Positions 19,813 through 31,660 of a stretch of 36,890 nucleotides of DNA are shown piece after piece. Position numbers and translations under genes: made by a program. Origin of the DNA: Priapulus caudatus (Eukaryota; Priapulida; Priapulimorpha; Priapulimorphida; Priapulidae); the NCBI RefSeq assembly GCF_000485595.1, contig NW_014577118.1, positions 634,530 through 671,419 on the forward strand. The letters run 5' to 3'. The first letter of the stretch is position 1. Each line of letters begins with the position of its first letter. The notes beneath the pieces were generated by a model. That model had not been told where the DNA came from. It ran no database searches and was given only the letters and a program-made list of their open reading frames with translations.

Positions 19813-22800
19813 GAGTGTTGCTGTTGTTGGTGAGCAACCTCTGGGTAATCCCACGAGTCTATCGTCTCTGGTTTGGAATTATTACGCCTTCGGTTTCCTC
19901 TGCGATTAGGCTGATTCCTGTCGAACCCTGGCAAGAGTACATACGATACCGTTACGAACTAGTAGAAAATAATTGCATGTTTTTCGCGTGAATTAATACG
20001 ACGTAAGAGCACATCCAACGATTCCAGTTATTATTGTTTTCGTCGCGCTATATAAATACGAAGCGTTATTGTATACAACCTGACATGCAGGTGTTGGTCA
20101 TTTTCAGGAATAGAAAAAAGGGACTTTATATAAGTATACAATAATACACAGTACGTTTACATAGTTGCAAGTATCATTAGAAATTGAAATTCCACAATTC
20201 AAGGTAACAGGGCTCCAAAGTAAAAATCGAGAATATATTATCATGACATCATGTGCTTATTGCACAGACGGTCTCAATTAACAAGTAGAACAATCATGAC
20301 ACCTTTCTTCTCAATTTCCCATTCGTCTTCGACGGCCTCTGGGTAGGAATCCGTCAGCTTCGAACGGTAATCCGGCCTCTGGTTGTCATGCTGATAGTCT
20401 GTGCGTTCGGCTGCTGCAGGCCGCGACGACTGTCTTGCATCGGGACTTCTCTTGGAGAATCGTTCGTATGCGTGGCCCTCGTGACGCACACCGTTCACAT
20501 GCTGCGTACGTTGAACACGCTGTCCACCCAAGCCCGAGCATCCAGCCCGACCTGTGAAAGCCCAGAAAAGACTTCTTCTAAATCCGAAACTGGAAACGCG
20601 AAACGCGAAATCTAAGGTTTTACCCAGGTTTTACGACCAGTTACGCTAGCGTTCACTCGTCCGCTGACGAATTTGAATGTACGAATTCACATTCGTTAGG
20701 CTATTCTCGAAAATTCGAGATTCGAATTTCGAATAAGTCTTTTCGAATCTCGGTACTTACCAGACGCAGGCTTTTGATCCTCGTAACCGCTTCTCCTCTG
20801 CCGCTGCTCGAACGGCGGTCTCCGGACTCTGTCCTCGTTTTGATTCTGTCGGTACTGAGGTCGACCGTGCGCGGCGGAGGAGGGAGGATCGTCGTGCTGG
20901 CTGTACGAGCGTGCGGCGTTCGATGTCCGCCCTCTCTGCGGCGAGCGAGGCTCCCGTTGTGCCTGCGCCGAATCGGACAGCGGCCTTGCTTTCGATTCGG
21001 TAGCGTTGTTGCCCGATGCGGTGCGGTGCACATCTACGCGTGCCTCCACCAGCGATCCACCGTCGGCTTTTCGCTTCTGCTCGCTTTCCATTCCGAAGAA
21101 GAACTGATCTCGCGGTACGGCGGCGGCGGCGGCGGCGCTGCGATCGACTATGACGTCGCGGCGGTCGCCATCGCTTGCGTTCTCCGATTTCGTAGTTGGT
21201 CTCCCATTGCTCGGCCGAGTGACGGCTGCGCCTGCCGTGGCGGCGGGTCGCCCGTCTGACTCCGACACGCCGACGGACAGCTGCTGTTTCCGGATCCACG
21301 CTTCGATGCTCTTCTCCCGCTGATCGGGCGTTTGAACCCTCGTGCCGAGAACGACGTCGACGTCGGCGCCATTGCCGCCGTCAGGTGGCGCCTGCACGCG
21401 GCTGCTCAGTCCCTCTCTCTCCCGCGAGCTCTTCTGCTTGACGGGGAGGGGCGGCGGCGGCGACGGGCTGTGCTGCTGCTGCGTCCGCGTTTGGTTCTTC
21501 AGGTCGCTGATGCATATCGCAGCCAGCTGCATGCCAGAGTTCTCGTACAGGAGATCCTTGGCGGGCCGTGAATTCTCCGCGCGTGCGCTACTCGCCGACG
21601 CCGCCGCGACGACGCCGTTTCGCGTCGGGGGCGATTTGTCTTTTGCAGGACGGCTAGCGAGTTTTTGCACGATGACGTCAGAGTTTTCGTAGGACTGCGG
21701 CGGCGTCTGCGTGGCGAGGGACGGACGGGAGGTGACGTCGCCGGATTCGGGAACTTTGAAGAGGTGACGCTCCATAATGAGCTTGTCCTGATCGTGATGA
21801 CTTCTGAGCTCCTTCTCCGCGTGCTCCTGCTCTTTCTTCTCCTCTTCTCTCTGTCTTTCTCGTTCTGCGATTTCTTCTTCCGCCGCGATGCCGGACGCAA
21901 TCTCTAAATGCGCGACTGTCGTCTTCCTTGCGGGCATAATCTTTGCGACTTCGCACGGCGGGAGGTAGATCTGGTGACCGCCGGCGTGACCGAACTTTTT
22001 TGGCTTATTGCCAGCGGGAGACCGGGCGTCCTGCGACAAGCCGGCGGCGTTTATCTCCGGAATGCGACGGAGGAAGCTGTCCGACGCCGTCGTCGGCGCT
22101 GCGGTGCGGATGCGTTCCTGCGTGTCGGCACGGTCGCTGTCCATGTCGGACGGCGACGTCTGACGCATGATCCAGTTTGAGCTCGGCTCGTACTCTAGCG
22201 CCATCGTCTCCTCGCTCTTCCTCGTCTTGCGATTATTGCCGAGAGCGTCCTTGACGGACTTCTGTATGTTCTTGAAACTGTATATCTTGTTCATCCTGTT
22301 CGCACCTCCGCCGCCGCTGTTGTTGTTGTTACTGCTGTTGTTATTGTTGTTGTTTGCGACGGCGGTGGTGTTGCATTCGGCATCAGGGCTGCATCGTTGC
22401 TGATATTCGCCGGTACATAGGTTGTCGTTGATCGAGGAAGACGACGGAGACGTGGTAGACATCGGAGAGATTGGTAGGGACATCGAAGCAGGCGAGGTTC
22501 TGTCGGGAGAAGGCGGGCAGTCGTCCCTCTTCGTGATCGACCTGCTGAACATGTTCTGCAGTGTCAGCACGGGCTTCACTTGCGCTCTATCGGCGGAATT
22601 CGATTCCCCTTTCACCGTCGGCGCGTCGTCCAGCTCGCCGTTGAGATCCATCTCGGGCGTCCAGCCGCCGTGCTGCCCCCTGCCGGCGCTCTCGGCGTTC
22701 TGCTGGTCGGACGAGGCGGGGCTGTGCTGCGAGTTGTAGCCGTCGTCTTCGGACACGTGTAGCATGTCGAGCATCTTCTGCGTCTTGCGCGGCAGCACGG

Positions 22801-24844
22801 GCACCAGTTTCTTCTCGATGCTGTCCTCGCGCACGTCGCCCGCGTCCCGCTGCTGCTGCTGTTCGTCGCTCTCCGTTGACACGCCCGGCTTGACTCGCTC
22901 CCACGCCAGCTCGGGATCGAACGCGTAATCCGGCTCCCACTCCTTCTTCGGCAGCGTCGGCCGAACGTGCAGCTTGATCTTCGATTCGAGGATGTGCGGG
23001 TTGCGGCTGCTGCTCGGTGCTGCGCAGTCCTTTGGTAGCGACGCAGCGACGTACGCGGACAGCGCTGTACCAGCGGGCAGGCATCGCGGCTTACTGTTGT
23101 AGCCGTTCGGCTTGACGTTCCACGCGAACGACGACGCACTGCCCGTGAGCATGTCCGAGCACTCGGTGCCCGGACTCGACTTCCTGTGCGCGACGTCGTC
23201 TCGGCTCGCGTAAACCGGATCGTCCCAGTCGGACTCGGACGAGAGGTCGAGCATGGCGTCCTTGGTGTCCCTGCACGAGGAGTTGTCGCCGTACTGCGCC
23301 GCCTGGCGCACCCACTCCGACGTGCGTTCGCTGTTGAAGCTGTGCTCGGACATGACCGGCTGCAGCGTGAAGCCCGTGTTTCTGTCGTCGTACGACGCCG
23401 ACGCGCAATCGTCGTTCGTCCCCGCATCGGCGACGTCGGCGTGCGAACTGCCCGCCAGCATCTTCCCCGTGGAGTCGGCGATCGTGAACATCATGCCGTT
23501 GTCGCCGGACTTGACGTCGCGGATCTTGTAGTCGCCGCGCTTGAGATGCTGCAGGATCTTTTCGGTAAGCTTCGTCGTCACCGACATGTGCATGTCGGAG
23601 AAATCGACGTTGTCTACGTTTTCGAGGCTGTCGGCACTGCCGTTCTGCGCGCCGTTCCGCGGGGCGACGCGCGGCGACGACAAGCTCTCGTGCGAACCAG
23701 TGTAGCGTCGCAACACGAAGCCCTTCGTGGGGTCGTCCTCCTCCAGGCGGTTGTCGGCCGACTTGCTGCGATTGTTCTTCCGATTTTTCAGATTTGCCAG
23801 CACGTCTAGGATCGAGTCGCTGCGCTGCGCCGGCCGGCGCTCCTGCGACGACGTCACCTTCTCCAGTCTCCCCAGCGGATCCGACTTCCGCCTGTTCCTC
23901 TTTAGCAGGTCTCTTTCGATTTCGGCCGATCGGCGGATGATGTCCTCGTTCGTCCTCTCCTTATCGATGCCGTGAGCGATCTGCTCCTGCTTGCGGATGT
24001 GCATCAGCTTCTCCGTCTCCTCGATGTCGGCAGTCCGGATCGACACCATGCTCTGGAAGCTCTGCGACTTAGCGAGCGACCCCTGCGTGACCTCGGCGTC
24101 ATCGGCTGCTATCCGCGGCGGCGGCGGTGCGGGAGACTTCTTGCCCTTCTTCTTCGCCTTCTTCTGCTCGTTATTGTTCGCGTCGTCGGAGAACCGTCTC
24201 CCGGGCGGCGGCGACGACGACGTCGCCGGCGGAGGCGGCGGCGCTCGCGACTTCTTCCTCGACTTGCGTAGTCCGTTACCGGCGCCGAGTCCGATTCCTC
24301 CGCCGTCGCCGCGTTTTTCGCCGAGGTGGAAGTCATCGAGAGCGCTGCACTGCGATGACAGCATGTCCTCGAGTTCTCCGTCCGACAGACTGCGGCTGGT
24401 CGTCGACTCAACGAGGTCGCCGACCGAGTTGCTCCTTTTCATCGCCCACTCGCTCTTGACGAGCAGACGAGAACGGTGATTCAGCTTCTGTATGAGCTCG
24501 TCGACGCACTCGTCGACGTCGTCCACCGTCGCCGTCGCCGCTGCCGACGCCGGCCGCTGCTTGAAGTCTCGCAGAGTGCCGCCGCTGCGCAGCGCCTCAA
24601 GCTTCCCGCTGCTTTTGAGTTGGTCGATGCCGAACGCCGGGTTCTCGTGCATCACCTTGTTCTCGGGCACCAGGTAGCGCCGCTGTTCGTGTAGGCCCGT
24701 GCGCTGCAGCGGCGGCGTCGACGACGCGCGACCGCGGTACTCGGACGTCGAGCGGTGCAGCTTGGCGCGCGACGGCATGTAGGGCGGCTGCGAGAAGTCC
24801 TGAGCGATGTAGCTCTTGCGGTAGTAGGAGTTGTTGTTGCCCAT
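19533..24844 (-). CDS. Large disordered protein with N-myristoylation start and C-terminal polyQ, about 1575 aa, three coding exons
   Basis: Coding exons (minus): 20761-24844, 20303-20551 and 19533-19927. Both junctions are phase 1, with donors GTAAGT and GTGTCA; the total is 1576 codons. The protein begins MGNNNS, a classic N-myristoyltransferase site (Gly2, Ser6), so membrane attachment is expected. It is rich in Ser, Arg, Asp and Pro. Features include polyproline stretches at about residues 201-243 that could bind SH3, EVH1 or profilin, charged helices at about 270-318 and 975-1015, an Asn run near 838, and many R-x-x-S sites. No catalytic domain is visible. The last exon has a Gln/His tract from CAG/CAA codons. 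The second splice is less certain: reading through it gives a stop at 20274 after VMIVLLVN. I do not recognise the family; a cortical or cytoskeletal scaffold is a guess. Codon use is GC-rich compared with its surroundings. Confidence 0.8.
19685..19830 (-). repeat. CAG/CAA array encoding polyglutamine
   Basis: Interrupted CAG/CAA codons encode Gln runs broken by His, Leu, Lys and Pro in the last exon of the scaffold gene. Because it is translated in the gene's own frame, it is probably length-variable between individuals. Confidence 0.8.
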
Positions 24845-25060
24845 CGTTGCGGAGTGAGTGGTGAGTAGGTGGTTTTATCTCGGGTTGTTACGCGTCAGAT
24901 GGCAGCACCGGCCGAGAATCGCGATGTCGCGGTTGTTGGCATTCTTCACCGCGCAGTAGCAGCACTAGGAGGGCGTATCGCTCCCCCAGGTCCTCGCCTT
25001 CGTGGCGTATATACGGAGTCCCTAGCAACAGGATAGAGACCTGTGCTGACTGCTGCAGCC
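24845..25060 (-). other. 5' leader of the scaffold gene with a 15-codon uORF
   Basis: The leader runs from the ATG at 24844 to a good acceptor (TTTTTACAG) at 25060, so an upstream non-coding exon is possible. An upstream ATG at 24942 opens a short frame of 15 residues that stops at 24895, before the main start. It could damp translation. Confidence 0.5.
25008..25030 (-). promoter_or_regulatory. TATA-like box and RFX-type X-box half
   Basis: The plus strand reads CCTAGCAACA at 25021-25030, a strong RFX-type half site, preceded by GTC. TATATA lies at 25008-25013, just downstream on the minus strand. Together these could be a promoter for the scaffold gene, which would compete with the idea of an upstream leader exon. 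RFX factors drive ciliary genes in animals; that role here is inference. Confidence 0.35.
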
Positions 25061-25127
25061 CTGTAAAAATAAAAATATGTTATTACTATTACGCTTTATG
25101 TAGATTATCTATTAATATATATTTCGT

Positions 25128-25154
25128 AGAATATATATATATATATATATATTA

Positions 25155-25202
<48 letters not shown>
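25128..25202. repeat. (TA)n microsatellite
   Basis: Nearly pure TA run of about 70 bp. Confidence 0.95.
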
Positions 25203-25204
<2 letters not shown>

Positions 25205-26029
25205 TCACCACATAGTTGTGTGTATAGTTTATTATGTGATGAGGAACAGACTAAATAGCTATAATTTGCTACGGTGTTCATTGCATTACGTAATTCAATG
25301 AAGGCTATTTAGCATAAGACCTTTCATTTTAATCGCATAATTATTTTCTAATTTGACGCATGGGTTCCTTTTTACAAATATAATAATTTAGTCATGGTTC
25401 GATCAGAAATTCATGACACCCGTTTATGAAAACATTGGTCGTTTTAAACAGGCATTTTATGAGTAATTCATTATTTTCATTAGAGCAGCTGTCAGGGCAG
25501 AGGTCAAAGTCTTGACATTATAATTTTTTTTTCCTTACGTGACTAGTACAGTAGTTCATTAGTTAAAATCTACCGCTTCAAAAGCCAGCTCGCTCTGCTC
25601 GCAACTACTTGCACTGTCGCAGCAAGTATAATGAGTATAAGCTTCCGGGACCACTGCGCCATGTTAAATGTCAGGTTGAACAGGAGTCATACCTCGAGCT
25701 TCCGGTCAGCTTAAGCCCTATCATTAGCGCGCTCTCTACATAGCAGAAACCTTGTGCTCTCAACACCGCACTCACCACTTATAGGTACGCCTACAGTTTA
25801 ATGCTATATTCATTTCCTTAATGGGTTAGTTGGTTCCACACTCCTTATCTCTCTCCTCCGCCACCAGTAACGGATACCACAATCAGTGATCTGACTTCCT
25901 GAATTCATAGGAATAATACACAATTTAGGCTCTTCTCTCTCGCTTCCGTCAATCATAATAGCTATATATATTGTATACATATCTATATCCCACCTCTATA
26001 TATATATATATTACTCAAGCCATAGAAAT
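25203..26029. other. Non-coding stretch upstream of the scaffold gene
   Basis: No open frame of note and no clear element ends. It may hold distal regulatory sequence or a non-coding first exon, but nothing can be pointed to. Confidence 0.5.
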
Positions 26030-27440
26030 TATATATTATATACATATCACATTTTTATGCTTGAAGCTACGGCTTCGTGTTCCGAGTGTAACTGTAGTCG
26101 GAAGACTGAGGCCGGTTGAAGACTGATTGACCAGCAGGTGTATCAATCAAAGCTATATTAGGTGGCGTACATGAATTACGGTTTACTACAAATTGCCCCC
26201 CGGCAGTAGGTCTTTCAAGCAATACGTGGGATTTGTCCCTAGAGTGCACCTGTATGCAGTCGTTGTCTGTGTCATAACGACACGGGGCGCGCTGGACACG
26301 GAAAGAACCGATGGCAGAACATGGAAATGTTTCTTTTATAACAGAATGAACACGCGATTCGACCCAATTCTGTTGGTGGGTATGTAGTGCAGTATTGCGG
26401 ACGTGTGATCGCCACGTATTTTGGACAATATTAAGTCTGAACATGGGGTGAGTGGAGGTTTTGTTAGAGTTGGTGGTGTGGATGGGTGGTCATGCAGCTG
26501 CCTGTAGGGGGAGTGGGGGTAGAGTGGAATATGGGGAGGGCTTAGGACGGGATGTGAGCGGGTTCGCATGCTAATTGCGTGGAGTGGAGGTGAGGACGCT
26601 CGGTGCTGGGCCCCCCCGGGCGGGCGCCCCCGGGGGACAAACCGGCTCGTGTCCTGGGGTGAGGGGCGTTAGAGTGTTGGTGTTGTGGCGAAGTTTGGTA
26701 TGTGTTGTATGAAGTGAGAGTAGGTGTTGTGTTGTGAAGTTTGGTAGGTGTTGTGTGGGGGGTGAGACTAAGTGGTGGTGTGCTGGGATGTTTGGTAGGT
26801 GTTGTGTGGGGTGAGAGCAAGTGGTGGTGAGCTGGGAAGTTTGGTAGGTGTTGTGTGGGGGGTGAGCAAGTGGTGGTGTGCTGTGAAGGTTGGTAGGTGT
26901 TGTGTGGGGATGAGACCAGGTGGTGGTGTGCTGGGAAGTTTGGTAGGTGCTGTGTGGGAGTGAGACCAAGTGGTGGTGAGCTGGGAAGTTTGGTAGGTGT
27001 TGTGTGGGGTGAGAGCAAGTGGTCGTGTGCTGTGAAGTTTGGTAGGTGTTGTGTGGGGATGAGACCGGGTGGTGGTGTGCTGTGAAGGTTGGTAGGTGTT
27101 GTGTGGGGGGTGAGACCGGGTGGTGGTGTGCTGGGAAGTTTGGTAGGTGTTGTGTGGGGGGTGAGACCAGGTGGTGGTGTGCTGGAAAGTTTGGTAGGTG
27201 TTGTGTGGGGTGAGACCAGGTGGTGGTGTGCTGTGAAGGTTGGTAGGTGTTGTGTGGGGGTGAGACCAGGTGGTGGTGTGCTGTGAAGGTTGGTAGGTGT
27301 TGTGTGGGGGTGAGACCAGGTGGTGGTGTGCTGGGAAGTTCGGTAGGTGTTGTGTGGGGGTGAGACCGGGTGGTGGTGTGCTGGGAAGTTCGGTAGGTGT
27401 TGTGTGGGGGGTGAGACCAGGTGGTGGTGTGTTGTGTGAA
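26030..27440. mobile_element. Dispersed element with GT-rich minisatellite, copy 2
   Basis: Same orientation and layout as copy 1. The unique part starts near 26050 and shares the marker 'ttgccccccggcagtaggtc'. It is followed by about fifteen 49-51 bp units from about 26690 to 27440. Several unit variants (ggatg; gagagcaag; a shortened gtgagcaag; gctgtgtggga; gtcgtg) occur in the same order as in copy 1. A 65-bp GC-rich insertion at about 26593-26660 is absent from copy 1. The long minus-strand open frame across the array is a by-product of the repeat. Confidence 0.75.
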
Positions 27441-29770
27441 GCTTGGTAGGTCTACTAGGGTCTAGTATGTGGGGCGGGAAAACCAAAATCACAAATCTTA
27501 TATACTCTAATCAGTAGAAATTATTTTCTTTGCCACCAAATATTCTAAACAGCAGACATTTAAATATTAATAGATGACAATAAAAATATAAAACGCATGA
27601 ATGTTCGCGCAATTTATAGCTAATGCATAACCGAATTCACAATGAAATTTCACAACCGGAATTGTTCAATTGCCTACACCGATAAGCGGGGGGGGGGCGT
27701 GGAAACTACATTTACATCCATTAATTTCAATGACGCACAAACACCGTGCGAGACAGGTGGATCGGCTGCCAGCTTCGCAGTCAAAATATTACTCTGCTTC
27801 TCATACAGTAGGCGCGCGTGCTAATTTCTAAACCTGTTCCTTCTATTTGCTGTGTAATTTGACTGATGCTACAACACCTCTCCCGGAGGGAGGTTTCATC
27901 GGTTAGCTGCCCCAGCTCAAGGTATGCCGTAAGAACATACTCCTCGTCACTGCTCTCTAGCATTATCTTGCCAACGTCCTCGTCTATAGCCTCTGGGCAC
28001 GCGCGGTTCATCGGACCATGGCTATTGTCGGTGTTTGGTACAGACTGACGTGTCTTACCAACTTCTATGTGTAGAATATGGAGGCATGGTGGGCCTAGAT
28101 GTATTCAAATACAGTGTGGTAGCGTATTTCTATATACAGTGGATATAATACCAAATTCCAAACGCCCTCAAAACCGAATCGCGCGTTAAACCGGACGAAG
28201 TCTCAACGTCATCTGCAAAAATGTTCAGATAAACTTAAAAATTTTCAGATAATGAATATATTGGATAACTGGAGAAATGTTCCAGTAAAGTTTAAAAATT
28301 TCCAGATGCCTTCACTTCTATAAACCGAACTTTACATAAAACCGAACGAAATGGACGGTCCCGAGGGTTGTCGGTATTGGGAGATATGCTTTTTCCAAAT
28401 TTTCGTAAATTTGCGGATTAAAGTCCAGTTTAACACTGGTTTTAATATTACCTATTTCTCATAGACGTTGACAGAAGCATGGTAAAGTTGCGAGTTTCTC
28501 ATATGTAGTGTATAGAGCTCCATTATGTTACTCTATTACACTATAGAAAGTTAATGTTAGGTCTAATTTTCATTTCTGTCAACGGGCCCAGTGTCTCTGG
28601 GTGAGTGAGTAAAAGAGACGTTAACTTCTTAACTACACACAACTATAGGTAGGCCTATCTCACAGACTGTGACCGTGTGCTCAAATATGCAGATATTGGC
28701 ATGGATTTCTCGGATGAACATATGAGCACGTATAGTGATAAGGAAGTGTAGCGTAGAATTTTCGTTCGCAACAATAAAACATCGCAAAAAAATCTCCGTG
28801 GTTCGTTGCTCACTATTACCGTACACGCCTATTGAAGCACGAGTAAAATCTGCAAGCCGTAAACTTATATAATCATACAGCCCATTTTAAGGTTAACGAT
28901 AGAGCGCCCAGATTATGGCACCCGGTGCAATGTGCTGCGCAGATTATGAAAGCCTTTGTACGCTTTAATATTATGACGCCATTAAATATGTTGACGATTA
29001 TTCATGCGGTCCGTTTGGTTTAGTCTTCACGTCAAAGTTAAATTAAGTAGCCACGGATGAGCTATGTGGATTACGCGCTAATATTGCGTCCACGTCATAC
29101 AATAAATAGCACACTTGATAGGGACGCGGATTTGCGTTAGTGCGAAATTGTTGGTGAAAGCACGGCGTGGTTCCCGTATAATGTCCTGATCGAATTCTCT
29201 TCTCACATTTTCCATTTTTGCTGCGGACAAAGCCCACTTGTTGATAATCTGAGGAAACAGAAGTCTAGAGTATCTGGAAAGATCTGACAACGTCAATATG
29301 ACTCCATAATACGACCGCCTTTAATCTGCCAACGATTACTATATGGATATGAAATTATCTATATAGAATCAGGAATGAATATTGAATTTAGAATATTGAA
29401 TATAGCATTTTCTATTTGAATATAGAAATTAGATATGTTCGATATAGGCTATCTATATATGATCGAGATCAACGAACGCCAATAACTGACTGGCGCGTCA
29501 TCTGGCGTTACAAATGACAAACTAGAACCACGCAAGCAGCGCGCTGTATGTGATGCATACCTTTTCTCCGAGAACGCATCCCGCCAGGGAGAACATGGTT
29601 TACGAGCGATAGGCATCGCACAGATGTCAATTCCCGCGCGTGAAGCGTTTACAAACCGCAGACGAATGATAGGTCGGCGTGTGTTCTGGTCGCCGAAGTG
29701 TGAACGGCACAATGCATTAGTCCGTCGGAGAGAAACGAGAGCATCCGAAGCTAACCAGGAAATGCTGGGT
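27441..29770. other. Gene-poor stretch with possible decayed elements
   Basis: Apart from a 76-codon frame at 27781-28011, nothing is convincingly coding. Around 28135-28370, AAACCG-rich blocks flank two related copies of an 'aaatgttc.agtaaa.tttaaaaatt.tcagat' segment, suggesting a decayed repeat. An 11-bp inverted repeat (CGTTGACAGAA) brackets about 28463-28586. Confidence 0.4.
27781..28011 (-). CDS. Small hypothetical ORF, 76 aa
   Basis: An ATG-initiated frame whose first half is acidic and protein-like (a DEDVGKIMLESSDEEYV segment), then Ser/Gln/Cys-containing. No family is recognised. The start context is weak and no splice partner is evident. It could be a lone exon, a relic, or chance. 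Confidence 0.25.
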   Translation of the reverse strand: MNRACPEAIDEDVGKIMLESSDEEYVLTAYLELGQLTDETSLRERCCSISQITQQIEGTGLEISTRAYCMRSRVIF

Positions 29771-29978
29771 GAATGACCGAGCGAGCGAGCGACGCGCGCA
29801 CACGTCCACGTATCGCTCCCAACCGTATAGCACGGCGGGCTATAGGTGATTGGAGTAAATCAGAAAGCACACATCGATACTATCTAATAGCGATAAAGTG
29901 TAATAGGACAGGTAACGAAATGTTCCGTCGTTTTCGGCAGTCGACATCCCGTGCTGTTATACTTTCAGACTATCTCAG

Positions 29979-30063
29979 GTTTTACAACAACATGAGTCCA
30001 ATGGACTATTCCGAGTCAAATCCCTATAACATGTTCAATCAGTATATCAGTACAGAAAAATAG
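29979..30063 (+). CDS. Possible terminal exon on the plus strand
   Basis: A pyrimidine-rich acceptor (CTTTCAGACTATCTCAG) is followed by a short Tyr/Asn/Met-rich frame ending ISTEK and a TAG stop. An AATAAA lies at 30198-30203. No upstream exon was identified, so this is a weak candidate. Confidence 0.25.
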
Positions 30064-30741
30064 ATTCAACGCAAATTTGAAATCGAAGTAATGTTGCCGA
30101 GAGCAAGCATAAGTATAACTTATTATTAATCAACGTGGTCGTTAAAAGGGAAGAGTCACAATATATTAAATTATAACTCATAATCGCCACCATGAGCAAT
30201 AAAATTACAATTTTGAGGATTTTGTATGCGACATGTTCTTGGCTTTTTCTCCGTTAATTTATGCACTTGTACTTCACGATACTTCCACCCTTGCCGCGAC
30301 TTTAACAGTGCGCATTTAACAAACCTGGCCCGTTCGTATCACGCAGTCCAAGAATGTGCTGGCACTGCGAAGGAAGTATGTGGAAAACTGGGGGAAGTTA
30401 AAAGTTCGTAACCTAGACAATAATATGGTCCTAGACGAAAATTAATAATAAAGACAATAACAGGTAGCTCGACCCAATGGAACGAATCAGCGTAGCCTGA
30501 ACGACCTAACAACAACATCCAGAAGATGGCTGAAGATGGAAGATATAAGACCCTGGCCATATATATAGAATAGATAGATCTACATTTCATGTCTATAGCG
30601 TGACTAACATTGGGAATAGAGAGATCTGTGTTCTATATCTATGGCGTGGCTATCTTTCGGGGTTTCAGACATATTAACTAAGGTTTCTAAAAAAATACGG
30701 CGATGATGATAGACGATGTTGATAGTTGATAGTTGATATAT

Positions 30742-30748
30742 GGAGGAC

Positions 30749-30784
<36 letters not shown>
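30742..30784. repeat. (GAT)n microsatellite
   Basis: GATGATGAT run of about 40 bp. Confidence 0.95.
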
Positions 30785-31029
30785 AAAATAATGATAGGTT
30801 GATGGTGTTCCCACGAACATCACGTGTCGGTTACTCGTGGCGTAAGCTGGCGTGCCGGAGTCACGAGTCCCCGTACAATCATCTCGCTGCCTGATCTGGC
30901 CTAACTACCTCCCTGCTTGCCGTCTCTCCAGCAATTATACCCACTCAGAAGCGGCTGCCGAACACTGCACGCAGTCACTTGTTACTGCTCTGCTAGCTGC
31001 TACTATGCACTTACAGCTATTAAACTATA

Positions 31030-31063
31030 GTTACAGCTACTATTGCTGCTACTGCTGTTACTG

Positions 31064-31106
<43 letters not shown>

Positions 31107-31107
31107 G

Positions 31108-31186
<79 letters not shown>

Positions 31187-31450
31187 TTATTACTACTACA
31201 ACTACTACTACTACTACTACTACTAGTCTGCAGTAGTAGTAGTAGTAGACTACTACTACTACTACTGCAGTTACAGCTACAGCTACTACTACTACTACTA
31301 CTACTACTACTAGGCCCCTACTGCTGCTGCAGTTACAGCTACTTCTACATTGCAGTTACAGCTACTACTACTCCAGTTACAGCCACTACACTGCAGTTAC
31401 AGCTACTACTACTGCAGTTACCGCCACTACGCTGAGGTTACAGGCTTACA
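31030..31450. repeat. (GCT)n, (ACT)n and a GCAGTTACAGCTACT minisatellite
   Basis: A pure CTG run (31057-31106) passes into about 120 bp of ACT repeats, then a degenerate array built from 'gcagttacagctact' units that reaches about 31450. The series looks like one repeat evolving by slippage. Confidence 0.9.
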
Positions 31451-31611
31451 GCCATTACACTATAGTTACAGCTACGACACCAGCTCGCGGTCACTCAGTT
31501 AGTTACAGTGATTACATTGCAGTTACGGCTACTCCTGTATTAGATTAGATAAGCTGAGATTGTGTTCACTATATGTTAAATAGGTTTCATACCAAGTCCA
31601 TGGCTGTCGTC

Positions 31612-31660
31612 TGGTATAGTATGGTAGTGTGGTATGGTATGGTATGGTATGGTATAGTGA
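31612..31660. repeat. (TATGG)n pentanucleotide array
   Basis: Tandem GGTAT units with minor variants. Confidence 0.85.

Noticed and set aside
20757-24694. Numerous Arg-rich open frames on both strands
   Set aside because: They are shadows of the large GC-rich exon; Arg-rich composition in off-frames is expected there.
26542-27492. 316-codon minus-strand open frame
   Set aside because: It is the same minisatellite read through; there is no independent coding signal.
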